Source of the DNA: Stutzerimonas kunmingensis
GTDB taxonomy: Bacteria > Pseudomonadota > Gammaproteobacteria > Pseudomonadales > Pseudomonadaceae
Length of the DNA: 64,000 nt
Assembly (NCBI RefSeq): GCF_021432085.1
Contig: NZ_CP090366.1
Coordinates: 3,100,001-3,164,000 of the forward strand
Reading direction: 5' to 3'
Positions 1 through 8,857 of this stretch are shown one piece after another. Within the stretch, counting starts at the first letter, position 1; the number at the start of each line of letters is the position of its first letter. The translations under genes and the position numbers were made by a program. The notes beneath the pieces were generated by a model, which searched no databases, was not told the origin of the DNA, and was given only the letters and a program-made list of their open reading frames with translations.

Positions 1-703
1 ACAGCAGGTTGCCCTTCTGATCCACCACGGTGATCTGCGATTTGCCCAGTTCCGGCACGCTGGTGGCGACGAGGTTGATGATCGCCATCACCTGGCTCGG
101 CTCCAGCGCGCGGCCCGGGTAAAGCTCCACCAGTACCGAGGCACTGGGCTTGCGCTCGTCGCGAACGAACACCGAGCTCTTCGGGATCGCCAGGTGCACA
201 CGGGCGCCCTTGACGTTGTTCAGGCTGGAAATGGTGCGGCCCAGTTCGCCCTCGAGGCCACGGCGATAACGGGTCGCCTCCATGAACTGGCTGGTACCCA
301 GCCCCTGTTCCTTGTCGAGGATTTCGAAACCGATGTTGCTGTCGGCCGGCGCGATACCCGCACCGGCGAGCTTGAGACGTGCGCGAGCAAGATCATCCGC
401 CTTGACCAGCAGAGCGCCGGAGTTCGGTTCGACGGTATAGGCGATATCCGCAGCGGCGAGGGTTTCCATCACCTGATTGGCATCCATCCCCGCCAGGCTG
501 CCGAGCAGCGGACGATAATCGGGCTGCTGCGACCAGAGCACCACGGCAAAACCGATCGCCACGCTGGCCGCCAGCCCGACCAACAGGCCGACCTGCCGCA
601 GCATGGACATATCCGAAAGGTTTTCCAGAAAGGACAAGCCCAGCAGGGGCTTCCTGACACCCTCGGGAGTAGCCGGCACCGGAACGTTCACCGCTTCAGC
701 CAT
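1..703 (-). CDS. fliF: Flagellar MS-ring protein FliF, N-terminal part (runs off the left edge)
   Basis: FliF forms the MS ring in the inner membrane, the base on which the flagellar motor and export gate assemble. About 234 N-terminal codons are present; the rest lies outside the window. Translation from the ATG at 703 begins MAEAVNVPVPATPEG, then a hydrophobic segment near residues 33-52, then PDYRPLLGSLAGMDA, typical of the ring-building periplasmic domain. Later sequence (ARVHLAIPKSSVF) matches the conserved YscJ/FliF core. It lies 13 bases downstream of fliE on the same strand, so the two are one operon, probably fliEFGHIJ as in other pseudomonads. Confidence 0.93.
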   Translation of the reverse strand, partial: MAEAVNVPVPATPEGVRKPLLGLSFLENLSDMSMLRQVGLLVGLAASVAIGFAVVLWSQQPDYRPLLGSLAGMDANQVMETLAAADIAYTVEPNSGALLVKADDLARARLKLAGAGIAPADSNIGFEILDKEQGLGTSQFMEATRYRRGLEGELGRTISSLNNVKGARVHLAIPKSSVFVRDERKPSASVLVELYPGRALEPSQVMAIINLVATSVPELGKSQITVVDQKGNLL

Positions 704-716
704 GATTCAATCCGCC

Positions 717-1046
717 TCACACCGGCATCTGCATGATGTCTTGATAAGCCTGAACCAGTTTGTTGCGCACCTGGGTCATGGCTTGAAAGGAAACGCTTGC
801 CTTCTGGGAGGCGATCATCACTTCGGTCAGGTCGACACCGCCCTGCCCCATCTCGAAGGCAGATGACAGCTGGCTCGAAACCTGCTGGGTTTCGTGCACT
901 TTATTCACCGCCTGGCCAAGCATGTCGGAGAAGCTCGGAGCGCCGACCTCCTGGGTCTTGACCTCCGGCTTGGCGCGCGCCATTGCATCGGTCTGCATGG
1001 CCCGCATTTCCAGCATCAAGCGATTGAATTGAACACCCTGACTCAT
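717..1046 (-). CDS. fliE: Flagellar hook-basal body protein FliE
   Basis: FliE is the small adaptor between the MS ring and the proximal rod and is needed for flagellar export. The 109-residue length is normal. The C-terminal half has the family signature, with [20 protein letters not shown] and the ending [12 protein letters not shown]. It is the first gene of the fliE-fliF operon. A sigma-54 promoter at 1103-1118 places the start site about 45 bases upstream of the ATG at 1046. An AGGATT-like ribosome site lies just before the start. Confidence 0.95.
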   Translation of the reverse strand: MSQGVQFNRLMLEMRAMQTDAMARAKPEVKTQEVGAPSFSDMLGQAVNKVHETQQVSSQLSSAFEMGQGGVDLTEVMIASQKASVSFQAMTQVRNKLVQAYQDIMQMPV

Positions 1047-1102
1047 CTAATCCTCCAACAGCCGCGGTTTTTTTGACGCATCGCGGCAGGCAAAGACTAG
1101 AT

Positions 1103-1118
1103 AGCAACAAGGGTGCCA
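1103..1118 (-). promoter_or_regulatory. Sigma-54 (RpoN) promoter of fliEF
   Basis: On the minus strand 1118 to 1103 reads TGGCACCCTTGTTGCT. The -24 GG and -12 GC dinucleotides are exactly ten bases apart and the hexamers match the TGGCAC-N5-TTGC consensus. It sits 57 bases upstream of fliE. Flagellar basal-body operons of pseudomonads are known to be RpoN-dependent, so position and orientation fit. Confidence 0.8.
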
Positions 1119-1292
1119 GATCGAATACCAGCGGCCAGGCGCGGCGATGACCTGCACTCACGCCCGTCGCAACTGTTACGTCCAATACGCGAGCGGCTGT
1201 ACCGCGACGCTACCCGAGCACGGCCAATAGGCTTTGTACGATAGCCTGCCGCAGCCGCGCGACGTCATACCTTGCACAAGTAGAAGTCAGCA

Positions 1293-2480
1293 ATGAACGA
1301 AATCAGCCGTACCGCCCTGCGCCCCCTCAGTGATAGCTCGCCTTCGACCGTCGTCGCCGGCTTCATCGCCATGCTCACCGGCTATACCAGCTCGCTGGTG
1401 CTGATGTTCCAGGCCGGCCAGGCAGCAGGCCTGAGCACGGCGCAGATCTCTTCGTGGATCTGGGCACTGTCGGTCGGCATGGCGATCTGCAGCATCGGCC
1501 TGTCGCTGCGCTATCGCACGCCGGTGGTAGTTGCCTGGTCGACGCCCGGCGCGGCCCTGTTGATCACCAGTCTGCCCGGCGTGCCGTACGCCGAAGCCAT
1601 CGGCGCCTTCATCTTCGCCTCGGCGCTGATTGCCCTGTGCGGCCTGACTGGAAGCTTCGATCGGCTGATGCGGCGAGTACCGGCATCGCTGGCTGCCGCG
1701 CTGCTGGCGGGCGTGCTGTTCAATATCGGAAGCGAGATTTTCCGTGCCGTCGAGGTTCAGCCGGTGCTGGTGCTCGGCATGTTCTTCAGCTACCTGCTGG
1801 CCAAGCGAATGCAGCCCCGCTACGCCGTGCTCGCTGCGCTGCTGGTCGGCTGCCTGATCGCCGGTATTTCCGGCCTGCTGGACTTCCAGCGCTTCAGCCT
1901 GCAGGTCGCGGTGCCGGTGTGGACTACACCGGCGTTTTCCCTCGCGGCGATCTTCAGTATCGGCATCCCGCTGTTCGTCATCGCCATGGCTTCGCAGAAC
2001 ATGCCAGGCCTGGCCGTGCTGCGTGCCGAGGGATATCAGGTGCCGGCTTCGCCACTGATCTCGATCACTGGCATCGCTTCGGTACTGCTGGCGCCGTTCG
2101 GCTCCCACGGCATTCATCTAGCGGCGATCACCATGGCCATCTGCGCAGGCCCCGAAGCTCATCCTGACCCGCAAAAACGCTATACCGCTGCTGCCTGGTG
2201 CGGGGTGTTCTACGGCATTGCCGGCATCTTCGGCGCAACCCTGGCCGCGCTGTTCGCCGCCTTCCCCGCGGCACTGGTGTTGTCCGTCGCCGCGCTGGCA
2301 TTGCTCGGCTCGATCGGCTCGGGGCTGACCCAGGCGATGCAGCAGCCCGACGAGCGAGAGGCAGCGCTAATCACCTTCATGGTCACGGCGTCAGGGCTGA
2401 CGCTGTTCGGCATCGGCGCGGCGCTGTGGGGATTGATCGCAGGTGTAATCACCTTGCTGATTCTGCGCCGTCGTAACTGA
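1293..2480 (+). CDS. BenE-family benzoate/H+ symporter-like transporter
   Basis: A 395-residue, almost entirely hydrophobic protein of the BenE/YdcO family, proposed proton symporters for benzoate and related compounds in the inner membrane. Family features include TPGAALL near residue 92, GSHGIHLAAITMAICAGP in the middle and a short arginine-rich C-terminus (LILRRRN). About eleven or twelve membrane segments can be drawn. No aromatic catabolism genes are adjacent, so the substrate is not supported by context. It diverges from fliE across a 246-base region. Confidence 0.85.
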   Translation: MNEISRTALRPLSDSSPSTVVAGFIAMLTGYTSSLVLMFQAGQAAGLSTAQISSWIWALSVGMAICSIGLSLRYRTPVVVAWSTPGAALLITSLPGVPYAEAIGAFIFASALIALCGLTGSFDRLMRRVPASLAAALLAGVLFNIGSEIFRAVEVQPVLVLGMFFSYLLAKRMQPRYAVLAALLVGCLIAGISGLLDFQRFSLQVAVPVWTTPAFSLAAIFSIGIPLFVIAMASQNMPGLAVLRAEGYQVPASPLISITGIASVLLAPFGSHGIHLAAITMAICAGPEAHPDPQKRYTAAAWCGVFYGIAGIFGATLAALFAAFPAALVLSVAALALLGSIGSGLTQAMQQPDEREAALITFMVTASGLTLFGIGAALWGLIAGVITLLILRRRN

Positions 2481-2481
2481 G

Positions 2482-2516
2482 CGGCGCTGAAAGGGGTGCC
2501 CGGCCAGACAGCGCCG
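2482..2516. terminator. Weak hairpin between convergent genes
   Basis: CGGCGCTG at 2482-2489 pairs with CAGCGCCG at 2509-2516. There is no clear T tract, so this is at best a weak bidirectional stop between the transporter and the convergent dehydrogenase gene. Confidence 0.3.
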
Positions 2517-2525
2517 GGCGCGCCG

Positions 2526-3287
2526 TCAGATCGCCGTCGCCCCGCCATCTACCGCCAGCGCATGACCGGTAGTGAAGGCGGCTCTGTCGCTGCACAGGTA
2601 CAGCACCGCGGCGGCAATCTCTTCGACCTTGCCGATGCGCCCGACTGGGTGCATGGCCGCAGCGAACTCCGCCTTGCGCGGGTCGGCCTCGTAGGCACGG
2701 CGGAACATGTCGGTGTCGATCACCGCCGGGCATACCGCATTCACGCGAATCTGCTTCTTGGCGTACTCGATCGCTGCCGACTTGGTCAGGCCGATCACCG
2801 CATGCTTGGATGCCGCGTAGATGCTCATCTTCGGCGCAGCACCGAGACCCGCAACGGACGCGGTGTTGACGATAGCGCCACCACCCTGCGCCAGCATGAC
2901 CGGCAGCTGGTGCTTCATGCACAGCCAGACGCCCTTAACGTTGACGCCCATGATCGCGTCGAACTCCGCCTCGCTGCCCTCGGCCAAGCGTCCCTGCTCG
3001 ATCTCGATGCCGGCATTGTTGAAGGCGTAATCGAGCCGCCCGTACTGCGCCAACGTCTGCTCGATGAGCGCCTTGACCTCCGCATCGCGCGTGACGTCGC
3101 AGCGCACGGCGATCGCCTGGCCGCCAGCAGCACGAATGCTTTCTGCGCCATCGCGGATGCCCGCTTCGTCGATGTCGGCCAGCACCACCTTGTGGCCCTG
3201 CTCGGCGAACGCCTGCGCGGTGGCGCGACCGATTCCTGCTGCTGCGCCGGTAACCAGGGCAACCTGCCCGGAGAATGTCATGCTCAT
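2526..3287 (-). CDS. Short-chain dehydrogenase/reductase (SDR)
   Basis: Classical NAD(P)-dependent SDR of 253 residues. It has the cofactor motif TGAAAGIGRA near the start, the NNAGI motif, the catalytic serine in NTASVAG and the YAASK active site. It ends with TGHALAVDGGATAI, the usual C-terminus of the glucose dehydrogenase/FabG-like group. The acidic residue in LADID after the second strand favours NAD+ over NADP+. The start at 3287 (MSMTFSGQV) is chosen because the SDR fold begins there. Substrate unknown. It diverges from the reductase at 3505. Confidence 0.88.
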   Translation of the reverse strand: MSMTFSGQVALVTGAAAGIGRATAQAFAEQGHKVVLADIDEAGIRDGAESIRAAGGQAIAVRCDVTRDAEVKALIEQTLAQYGRLDYAFNNAGIEIEQGRLAEGSEAEFDAIMGVNVKGVWLCMKHQLPVMLAQGGGAIVNTASVAGLGAAPKMSIYAASKHAVIGLTKSAAIEYAKKQIRVNAVCPAVIDTDMFRRAYEADPRKAEFAAAMHPVGRIGKVEEIAAAVLYLCSDRAAFTTGHALAVDGGATAI

Positions 3288-3504
3288 GATTGTTCTTCCC
3301 GAAGAATTCGACTCACCTTGCGCCCGCAAAATGACCGCACAAGGCTTCCCGGTCGAACTTATACCGCTATGCGCTCGCGCATTTAACTGCCGGCACGGTC
3401 ATATCACCGAACTGGATGCCCGTTCATTCCAGCCTGCTGACGTAGCTTGCGGCGCGGCGCTGGCCGGGCTAAACCAAACCTTTCGCAAACACGAGGCTTA
3501 TTCC

Positions 3505-4509
3505 ATGACCCTGCTCAACCAGCAATTCCTGCTAGCCCAGCGGCCGATCGGTGCGCCGACCCGGGAGACCTTCGACTACGTCGAGAAGCCGGTGAGCGAG
3601 CCTGGCCCCAATCAGATTCTGGTCAAGGTCGAATACCTGTCCATAGACCCAGCCATGCGCGGCTGGATGAACGATGCCAAGTCCTACATTCCACCTGTGG
3701 GCATCGGCGAAGTAATGCGCGCTCTCGGTGTCGGCAAGGTGATTGCCTCGCAGCATCCTGACTACAAGGAAGGCGACTATGTAAACGGTGCGCTGGGCGT
3801 GCAGGCGTACTACCTCGGCGAGCCGAAGGGTTTCTACAAGGTCGACCCGCAACAGGCTCCGCTGCCGCGTTACCTGTCCGCGCTGGGCATGACCGGCATG
3901 ACCGCCTACTTTGCGCTGCTCGCGGTCGGCCAGCCCAAGGCCGGCGAGACCGTGGTGATCTCCGGCGCCGCCGGCGCGGTCGGCAGCATTGCCGGGCAGA
4001 TCGCCAAGATCAAAGGCTGTCGCGTCGTGGGCATCGCCGGCGGTGCTGACAAGTGCCGCTTCCTCACTGAGAAGCTCGGCTTCGATGGCGCCATCGATTA
4101 CAAGAACGAAGATCTGGCCGCTGGCTTGAAGCGCGAATGCCCGAAAGGCGTGGACGTGTACTTCGACAACGTTGGCGGCGACATCCTGGATACGGTGCTG
4201 CAGCGCATCAGCGTCGGCGCGCGAGTGGTGATCTGCGGCGCCATCAGCCAGTACAACAACAAGGAGGCGGTGAAGGGCCCGTCCAACTACCTTTCGCTGC
4301 TGGTCAACAGCGCGCGAATGGAAGGCATGGTGGTGACTGACTATGTCACTCGCTATCCCGAGGCGATGCGCGACATGGCCGAATGGCTCGCGAGCGGCCA
4401 GCTCAAGAGCAAGGAAGACATCATCGAGGGACTGCAGACCTTCCCGGACACGCTGATGAAGCTGTTCACCGGCGGCAACTTCGGCAAGCTGGTGCTCAAG
4501 GTCAGCTGA
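3505..4509 (+). CDS. NADP-dependent zinc-independent MDR oxidoreductase (CurA/leukotriene B4 reductase type)
   Basis: A 334-residue medium-chain reductase of the group that reduces the double bond of alpha,beta-unsaturated ketones. Features are the early SIDPAMRGWM block, GMTGMTAYF and the nucleotide-binding turn GAAGAVGSIAGQ. KGVDVYFDNVGGDILD and CGAISQYN are diagnostic of this subfamily. Zinc ligands of classical alcohol dehydrogenases are absent. The start at 3505 aligns with the family; a GAGG ribosome site lies upstream. The physiological substrate cannot be read from context. Confidence 0.88.
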   Translation: MTLLNQQFLLAQRPIGAPTRETFDYVEKPVSEPGPNQILVKVEYLSIDPAMRGWMNDAKSYIPPVGIGEVMRALGVGKVIASQHPDYKEGDYVNGALGVQAYYLGEPKGFYKVDPQQAPLPRYLSALGMTGMTAYFALLAVGQPKAGETVVISGAAGAVGSIAGQIAKIKGCRVVGIAGGADKCRFLTEKLGFDGAIDYKNEDLAAGLKRECPKGVDVYFDNVGGDILDTVLQRISVGARVVICGAISQYNNKEAVKGPSNYLSLLVNSARMEGMVVTDYVTRYPEAMRDMAEWLASGQLKSKEDIIEGLQTFPDTLMKLFTGGNFGKLVLKVS

Positions 4510-4523
4510 GCAACTGCCCGCTG

Positions 4524-4560
4524 CGAAAAAAGCTGATCCGTGAGGCCCAGCCTTTTTTCG
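4524..4560. terminator. Bidirectional rho-independent terminator
   Basis: CGAAAAAAGCTG and CAGCCTTTTTTCG form an imperfect inverted repeat with one bulge and A/T tracts on both sides. It lies between the convergent reductase and pyrF genes and reaches the pyrF stop codon. Confidence 0.65.
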
Positions 4561-5256
4561 TCATGCCAGCTCGGCCACCACGGCTGCCAGCGCTTGCGCC
4601 GGATCGGCTGCCTGCGCGATCGGCCGGCCGATCACCAGATAATCGGAGCCTGCAGCCATGGCCTGGGCCGGAGTCAGGATGCGGCGCTGATCGTCCTGCG
4701 CACTGCCGGCCGGACGAATACCCGGTGTGACCAGCTGTAGCGCCGGGAACTGCGCCTTGAGCGGCACTGCCTCCTGCGCCGAACAGACCAGTCCATCCAG
4801 CCCAGCCTGCGCAGCCAGCCCGGCCAGCCGCAGCACCTGCTCCTGCGGTGCGATATCCAGACCGATGCCAGCGAGATCGTCCTGCTCCATGCTGGTCAGC
4901 ACGGTGACACCAATCAGCAGCGGCGTGGGTCCGGCCATACCAGAAAGCGTGTCACGGCAGGCCGCCATCATCCGCAGACCGCCGGAGCAGTGCACGTTGA
5001 CCATCCACACGCCCAGCTCGGCAGCGGCCTTCACCGCCATCGCGGTGGTGTTGGGAATATCGTGAAACTTGAGGTCCAGGAACACCTCGAAGCCCATTCC
5101 CTGCAATGCCTCGACCACCGCCGGACCGCAACGCGTGAACAGCTCCTTGCCGACCTTGACCCGGCAAAGCCGCGGATCGAGCTGGCGCGCCAATGCCAAA
5201 GCAGCATCGCGGGAGGGGAAATCGAGCGCTACGATAATCGGAGTCTGGCAGGTCAT
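4561..5256 (-). CDS. pyrF: Orotidine 5'-phosphate decarboxylase
   Basis: Catalyses the last step of UMP synthesis, decarboxylation of OMP, in the cytoplasm. The 231-residue length is typical. The catalytic Lys-Asp-x-Lys network is visible as [12 protein letters not shown] near residue 60, with IIVALDFPS at the N-terminus and TPGIRPAG plus [10 protein letters not shown] forming the phosphate-binding loops. Transcribed alone, convergent with the upstream reductase and sharing its terminator. Confidence 0.97.
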   Translation of the reverse strand: MTCQTPIIVALDFPSRDAALALARQLDPRLCRVKVGKELFTRCGPAVVEALQGMGFEVFLDLKFHDIPNTTAMAVKAAAELGVWMVNVHCSGGLRMMAACRDTLSGMAGPTPLLIGVTVLTSMEQDDLAGIGLDIAPQEQVLRLAGLAAQAGLDGLVCSAQEAVPLKAQFPALQLVTPGIRPAGSAQDDQRRILTPAQAMAAGSDYLVIGRPIAQAADPAQALAAVVAELA

Positions 5257-5422
5257 GACACGTCCTCGGAAAAGTCGGCGCGCATTGTCGCAGAAAACAC
5301 CACGCGCGACGAAAGGCTCCCTGCGGGGTCAGAATAGCTATCGCAACGCCGATAGTGACCACCCTGACGCAGCCACGTAGAGTGCGGCTCGTCACTGCCG
5401 CCCAACCGCCCGGAGGAAAAAC

Positions 5423-5590
5423 ATGCCCTGGTATTTCTGGCTTATTCTGCTCGTCGCGCTGGGCTCGATCGTCGGTAGCCTGCTGATGCTGCGCTCGACG
5501 GCAAAGAAGATTCCCCTGACCGAAGAACAGAAAAAACGCATCGCTGAACGCAATGCCGAGGCGGACGCACAAGACTCCCGCGACCGCTAA
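5423..5590 (+). CDS. Small membrane protein, DUF2897 family
   Basis: A 55-residue protein starting MPWYFWLILLVALGSIVG. One membrane helix (residues 4-22) is followed by a charged tail with PLTEEQKKRIAERNAE and ending DSRDR, the layout of DUF2897. A strong GGAGG ribosome site lies seven bases before the ATG, which supports real expression. Function is unknown; such proteins are common in Pseudomonas genomes. Confidence 0.8.
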   Translation: MPWYFWLILLVALGSIVGSLLMLRSTAKKIPLTEEQKKRIAERNAEADAQDSRDR

Positions 5591-5711
5591 AAGTCGAAGA
5601 GCACAGTCGCTCGAGCCAGTGGTCCGCGCAATTTACGATGATTTTGCCGAGCAGTAGTGGCACCATGCCGCCATTGCCGCGATCCAATGCAGTGCTGGCA
5701 GGACTCCCCTC

Positions 5712-8277
5712 ATGCAAACTCTCCTTCCCGACGATGGCCCGGTAAAACCGAAGGCCAGCTCGATTTTCGCTCGCCGCATTCTTCCTGGCATGGTCGCCCT
5801 ACTGGTCATCGCCCTCATTGTGGCCGCTGCCGCACTCATCCACATTGCCCGGAGAATCGATCAGGATGCACTGCAGCAAAGCCACTTCCTCGTAGGAAAG
5901 GCGCTGCAGGCACAGCACGACTGGATGAACCGCTCCATCGTCGACTATGCGTTCTGGGGCGATGCCTACATGCATCTCAACAGGCAGGTCGACCTCGACT
6001 GGGCTTATACCCAGGCCAATCTCGGCCCATCCTTGTACACGGACTTCGACTACGAGGTGGTGCTGGTCATCTCTCCGGCAGGCGATACGGCCTATTCCGT
6101 AGTTCGCGGCGAACTCCAGACAATCGACGGTTTCGAGTTTCTCCACGGTTTACCGCAACTGCTGGCGCGGGCCCGGGAAGCTGTCGAGGAGGAATCGGGC
6201 GTCTCCGCCCTGCTCTGGGCTGACGGTCAGCCGGCGCTGGTCGCCGCAGCCGCGCTGACCACCGGTGGTACGGATATCGACGAGGACGAAGGGCCGGCGT
6301 CGATTCTGTTGTTCGTCGACCTGCTGGACGCCGAGCGGCTGGCGGAGATCGGTGAGCAGTATGCGATCGAGCATCTGCGCCTGGCTCCAGACTCAACGCC
6401 AACCGATGATCCGCGCATCGAGCGGCCTCTGGAGAATGGCTCAACCATCCAGCTCACCTGGACGCCGGCGCAGCCGGGGCGCCTGCTGCTGTGGGTTACC
6501 CTGCCAATCCTCGCGGCCGTGGCCCTGGGGCTGGGGCTGCTCGCCTGGCTGCTCATTCGCCATGCCTTGCGCAGCCTGCACTTGCTCGACATCAGCTATG
6601 CAAGGCTGGCCGCCAGTCGCAGCGCGCTGGCGGAAAGCGAGGAGCGGTTTCGCGATGTCGCCGAGGCCGCTTCCGACTGGATCTGGGAAACCGACGCGCA
6701 AGCTCGGCTGACCTTCCTTTCCAATCGCTTTCGGCAGATCACCGGACACGAATCCAGCCAGTGGCTGGGCCGCCCGTTGCTGGAACTGTTGATCAGCGAC
6801 AGTGCCGCGCTGCAGAACTGGCTCCAGGCACCACAGGTCGCACCACTGCGCAGCTGCTATCGTGCCGCCGATGGCTGCGAGCGTTTCTGCCGGCTGGCTG
6901 CCCGCGCCATCCATCAGGACGACAAGCTGGTCGGCTATCGCGGCACCGCCAGCGACATCACCGAGGAAACCAAGGCGCAAGCTCGCGTTCAGTACCTCTC
7001 TCAGCACGATGCCCTGACCGGCCTGCCCAACCGCAGCCGGCTGCGCGACTACCTGGATCAGAATCTGGCGACGCTTCGTAGCGGCTCGGCACTGACACTG
7101 CTCTACATCGACCTGGACCGCTTCAAACCGGTGAATGACACCCTCGGTCACGCCGCTGGCGACGAAGTACTGATCGGCGTGGCATCCCGCCTGCGCCAAC
7201 ACACCCGCGACGGCGACCTCGTGGCGCGGCTGGGCGGTGACGAGTTCGTCGTCGCGCTCCCACCGGATGAGCGAAGACACCGATATCGACCGTCTCTGCA
7301 ACCGCATCATCGAGGCCCTCAGCGCGCCCTTTGTCTACGAAGACCAGCAGATCAATATCGGCGCCAGCATCGGCGTCGCCCTGGCGCCCGACGATGCCAA
7401 CCAGGCCAACGAACTGCTGCGTTGCGCCGACATTGCGCTCTACCAGGCAAAGGAAGCAGGCCGGGGAACCTGGCGTGCCTATGGCCGGGAGATGGATCAG
7501 CGGCTGCACGAGCGGCTCCAGCGGGAAGAGGAACTGCGCGTCGCGCTTGCCGAGCAGCAGCTGGAGGTGTACTACCAGCCGCGCTACCTGAGCCAGGGCA
7601 TGCAAATCATCGGCGCCGAGGCACTGGTGCGCTGGAATCACCCCGAGCGTGGGCTGCTACTGCCGGAGCAGTTCATTCCACTGGCCGAAGAAACCGGGCT
7701 GATCATTCCGCTCGGGCGCTGGGTGCTGCATCAGGCCTGCAGCCAGGCGACCCGCTGGCCAGGCGATACGGTCGTCTCGGTCAACCTCTCGCCATTGCAG
7801 CTGCATGATGATCGGCTGCTCGATGAGATAGCCCATGCGCTCGGCGAGAACGGCCTGCCAGGGGAGCGGCTGGAACTGGAGGTTACCGAGAGTGCACTGC
7901 TACGGGAAACGCAGGGCACGCTGGACCAGCTCAAGCGGGTCAAGGCGCTCGGCGTGCACCTGGCCGTGGATGACTTCGGCACGGGCTACTCGTCGCTCAC
8001 CAGCCTGCGCCACTACCCCTTCGATGTGATAAAGATCGACAACAGCTTCGTAGCCGGTATCGGGCAGTCGATGGAAGATCATTCGATCGTACGCGCCTTG
8101 ATCGAACTGGGCCGCGGCCTGCAGATGCGCGTGACGGCCGAGGGCGTGGAAACCGAGGAACAGCTGCGGCTGCTGAAAGACGACGGCTGCACCGAGGTGC
8201 AAGGCTTCCACATGAGCCACCCGATGTCGGCCGACGAACTGCAGCGGCTGCTATCGCAGCTGCCAGCCAGGGACTAA
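5712..8277 (+). pseudogene. CHASE4-PAS-GGDEF-EAL cyclic-di-GMP protein, interrupted by a frameshift
   Basis: A membrane-bound cyclic-di-GMP enzyme read in two frames. The first frame has a membrane helix (about residues 24-46), a periplasmic CHASE4-like sensor, a second helix (about 260-284), a PAS domain (about 310-430) and the first part of a GGDEF domain ending LGGDEFVVAL near residue 510. The rest of GGDEF and a full EAL domain (GAEALVRWNHP, DDFGTGYSSL, VTAEGVETEEQ) continue in the +1 frame. Removing one C from the CCC run at 7259-7261 restores a continuous protein of about 854 residues. As written, the first frame stops at 7808 without an EAL domain. The break may be a real mutation or a sequence error; both catalytic motifs are intact. 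Confidence 0.85.
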
Positions 8278-8302
8278 AGCGCAGGGCCGGAACGCATGCA
8301 CC

Positions 8303-8824
8303 TCAGCGCTTGAATTCGAGGCGAATCTCCGCGCCCTCGATGAGCTCCTCGTCTTCTGCCTCGCCGGAAATCAGCCGGCCGCCGATCTGCATCGATCGCG
8401 ACGGCCCGCCACCCTCGAAAAGCGGCGGTAACAGCCGCATCGATTCATCACCCGGCCCTGGCGCCAGCTCCTCGACCAGTTCCTCGGGCAAGCGCAGATC
8501 GAGTTCCGGCTCGGGCAGTTCGACCTTCGCTGGCGGCGGCGTGGAGCGCTTGGCCGTCGATGGCTGCGGCGCCGGGGCAGGTGCCTCGTCCTCGGGAACG
8601 GGTTCGGGCAGGCTGATCTCCACTTCCGGCGGCTCGGCATCGGAGGTTTCTTCGATTGGCGCCAGCTCAATATCGAGATCAGGCGGCACCTCTTCCTGCT
8701 CGACGATATTCTCCGGTTCCGAGGGCTGCTCGACCGGCGCGTGCGCACGCGATGAGGTCGATTCGTCGTCCCCGCACCCGCCCAGCAAGGCCAACGACAG
8801 CAATAACAACAGCGGCCTTCGCAT
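8303..8824 (-). CDS. Putative acidic, proline-rich lipoprotein
   Basis: A 173-residue protein with a lipoprotein signal peptide (MRRPLLLLLSLALLGGC, lipobox LGGC with Cys17). A long low-complexity stretch rich in Glu and Pro follows, then a short ordered end around RSMQIGGRLISGEAEDEE. It should be anchored to the periplasmic face of a membrane. No known domain is recognised. It lies alone between the cyclic-di-GMP gene and the MocR-type regulator. Confidence 0.65.
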   Translation of the reverse strand: MRRPLLLLLSLALLGGCGDDESTSSRAHAPVEQPSEPENIVEQEEVPPDLDIELAPIEETSDAEPPEVEISLPEPVPEDEAPAPAPQPSTAKRSTPPPAKVELPEPELDLRLPEELVEELAPGPGDESMRLLPPLFEGGGPSRSMQIGGRLISGEAEDEELIEGAEIRLEFKR

Positions 8825-8857
8825 CTGATCGCTCCTTACAGCGGCAGGTTTGGGGCG

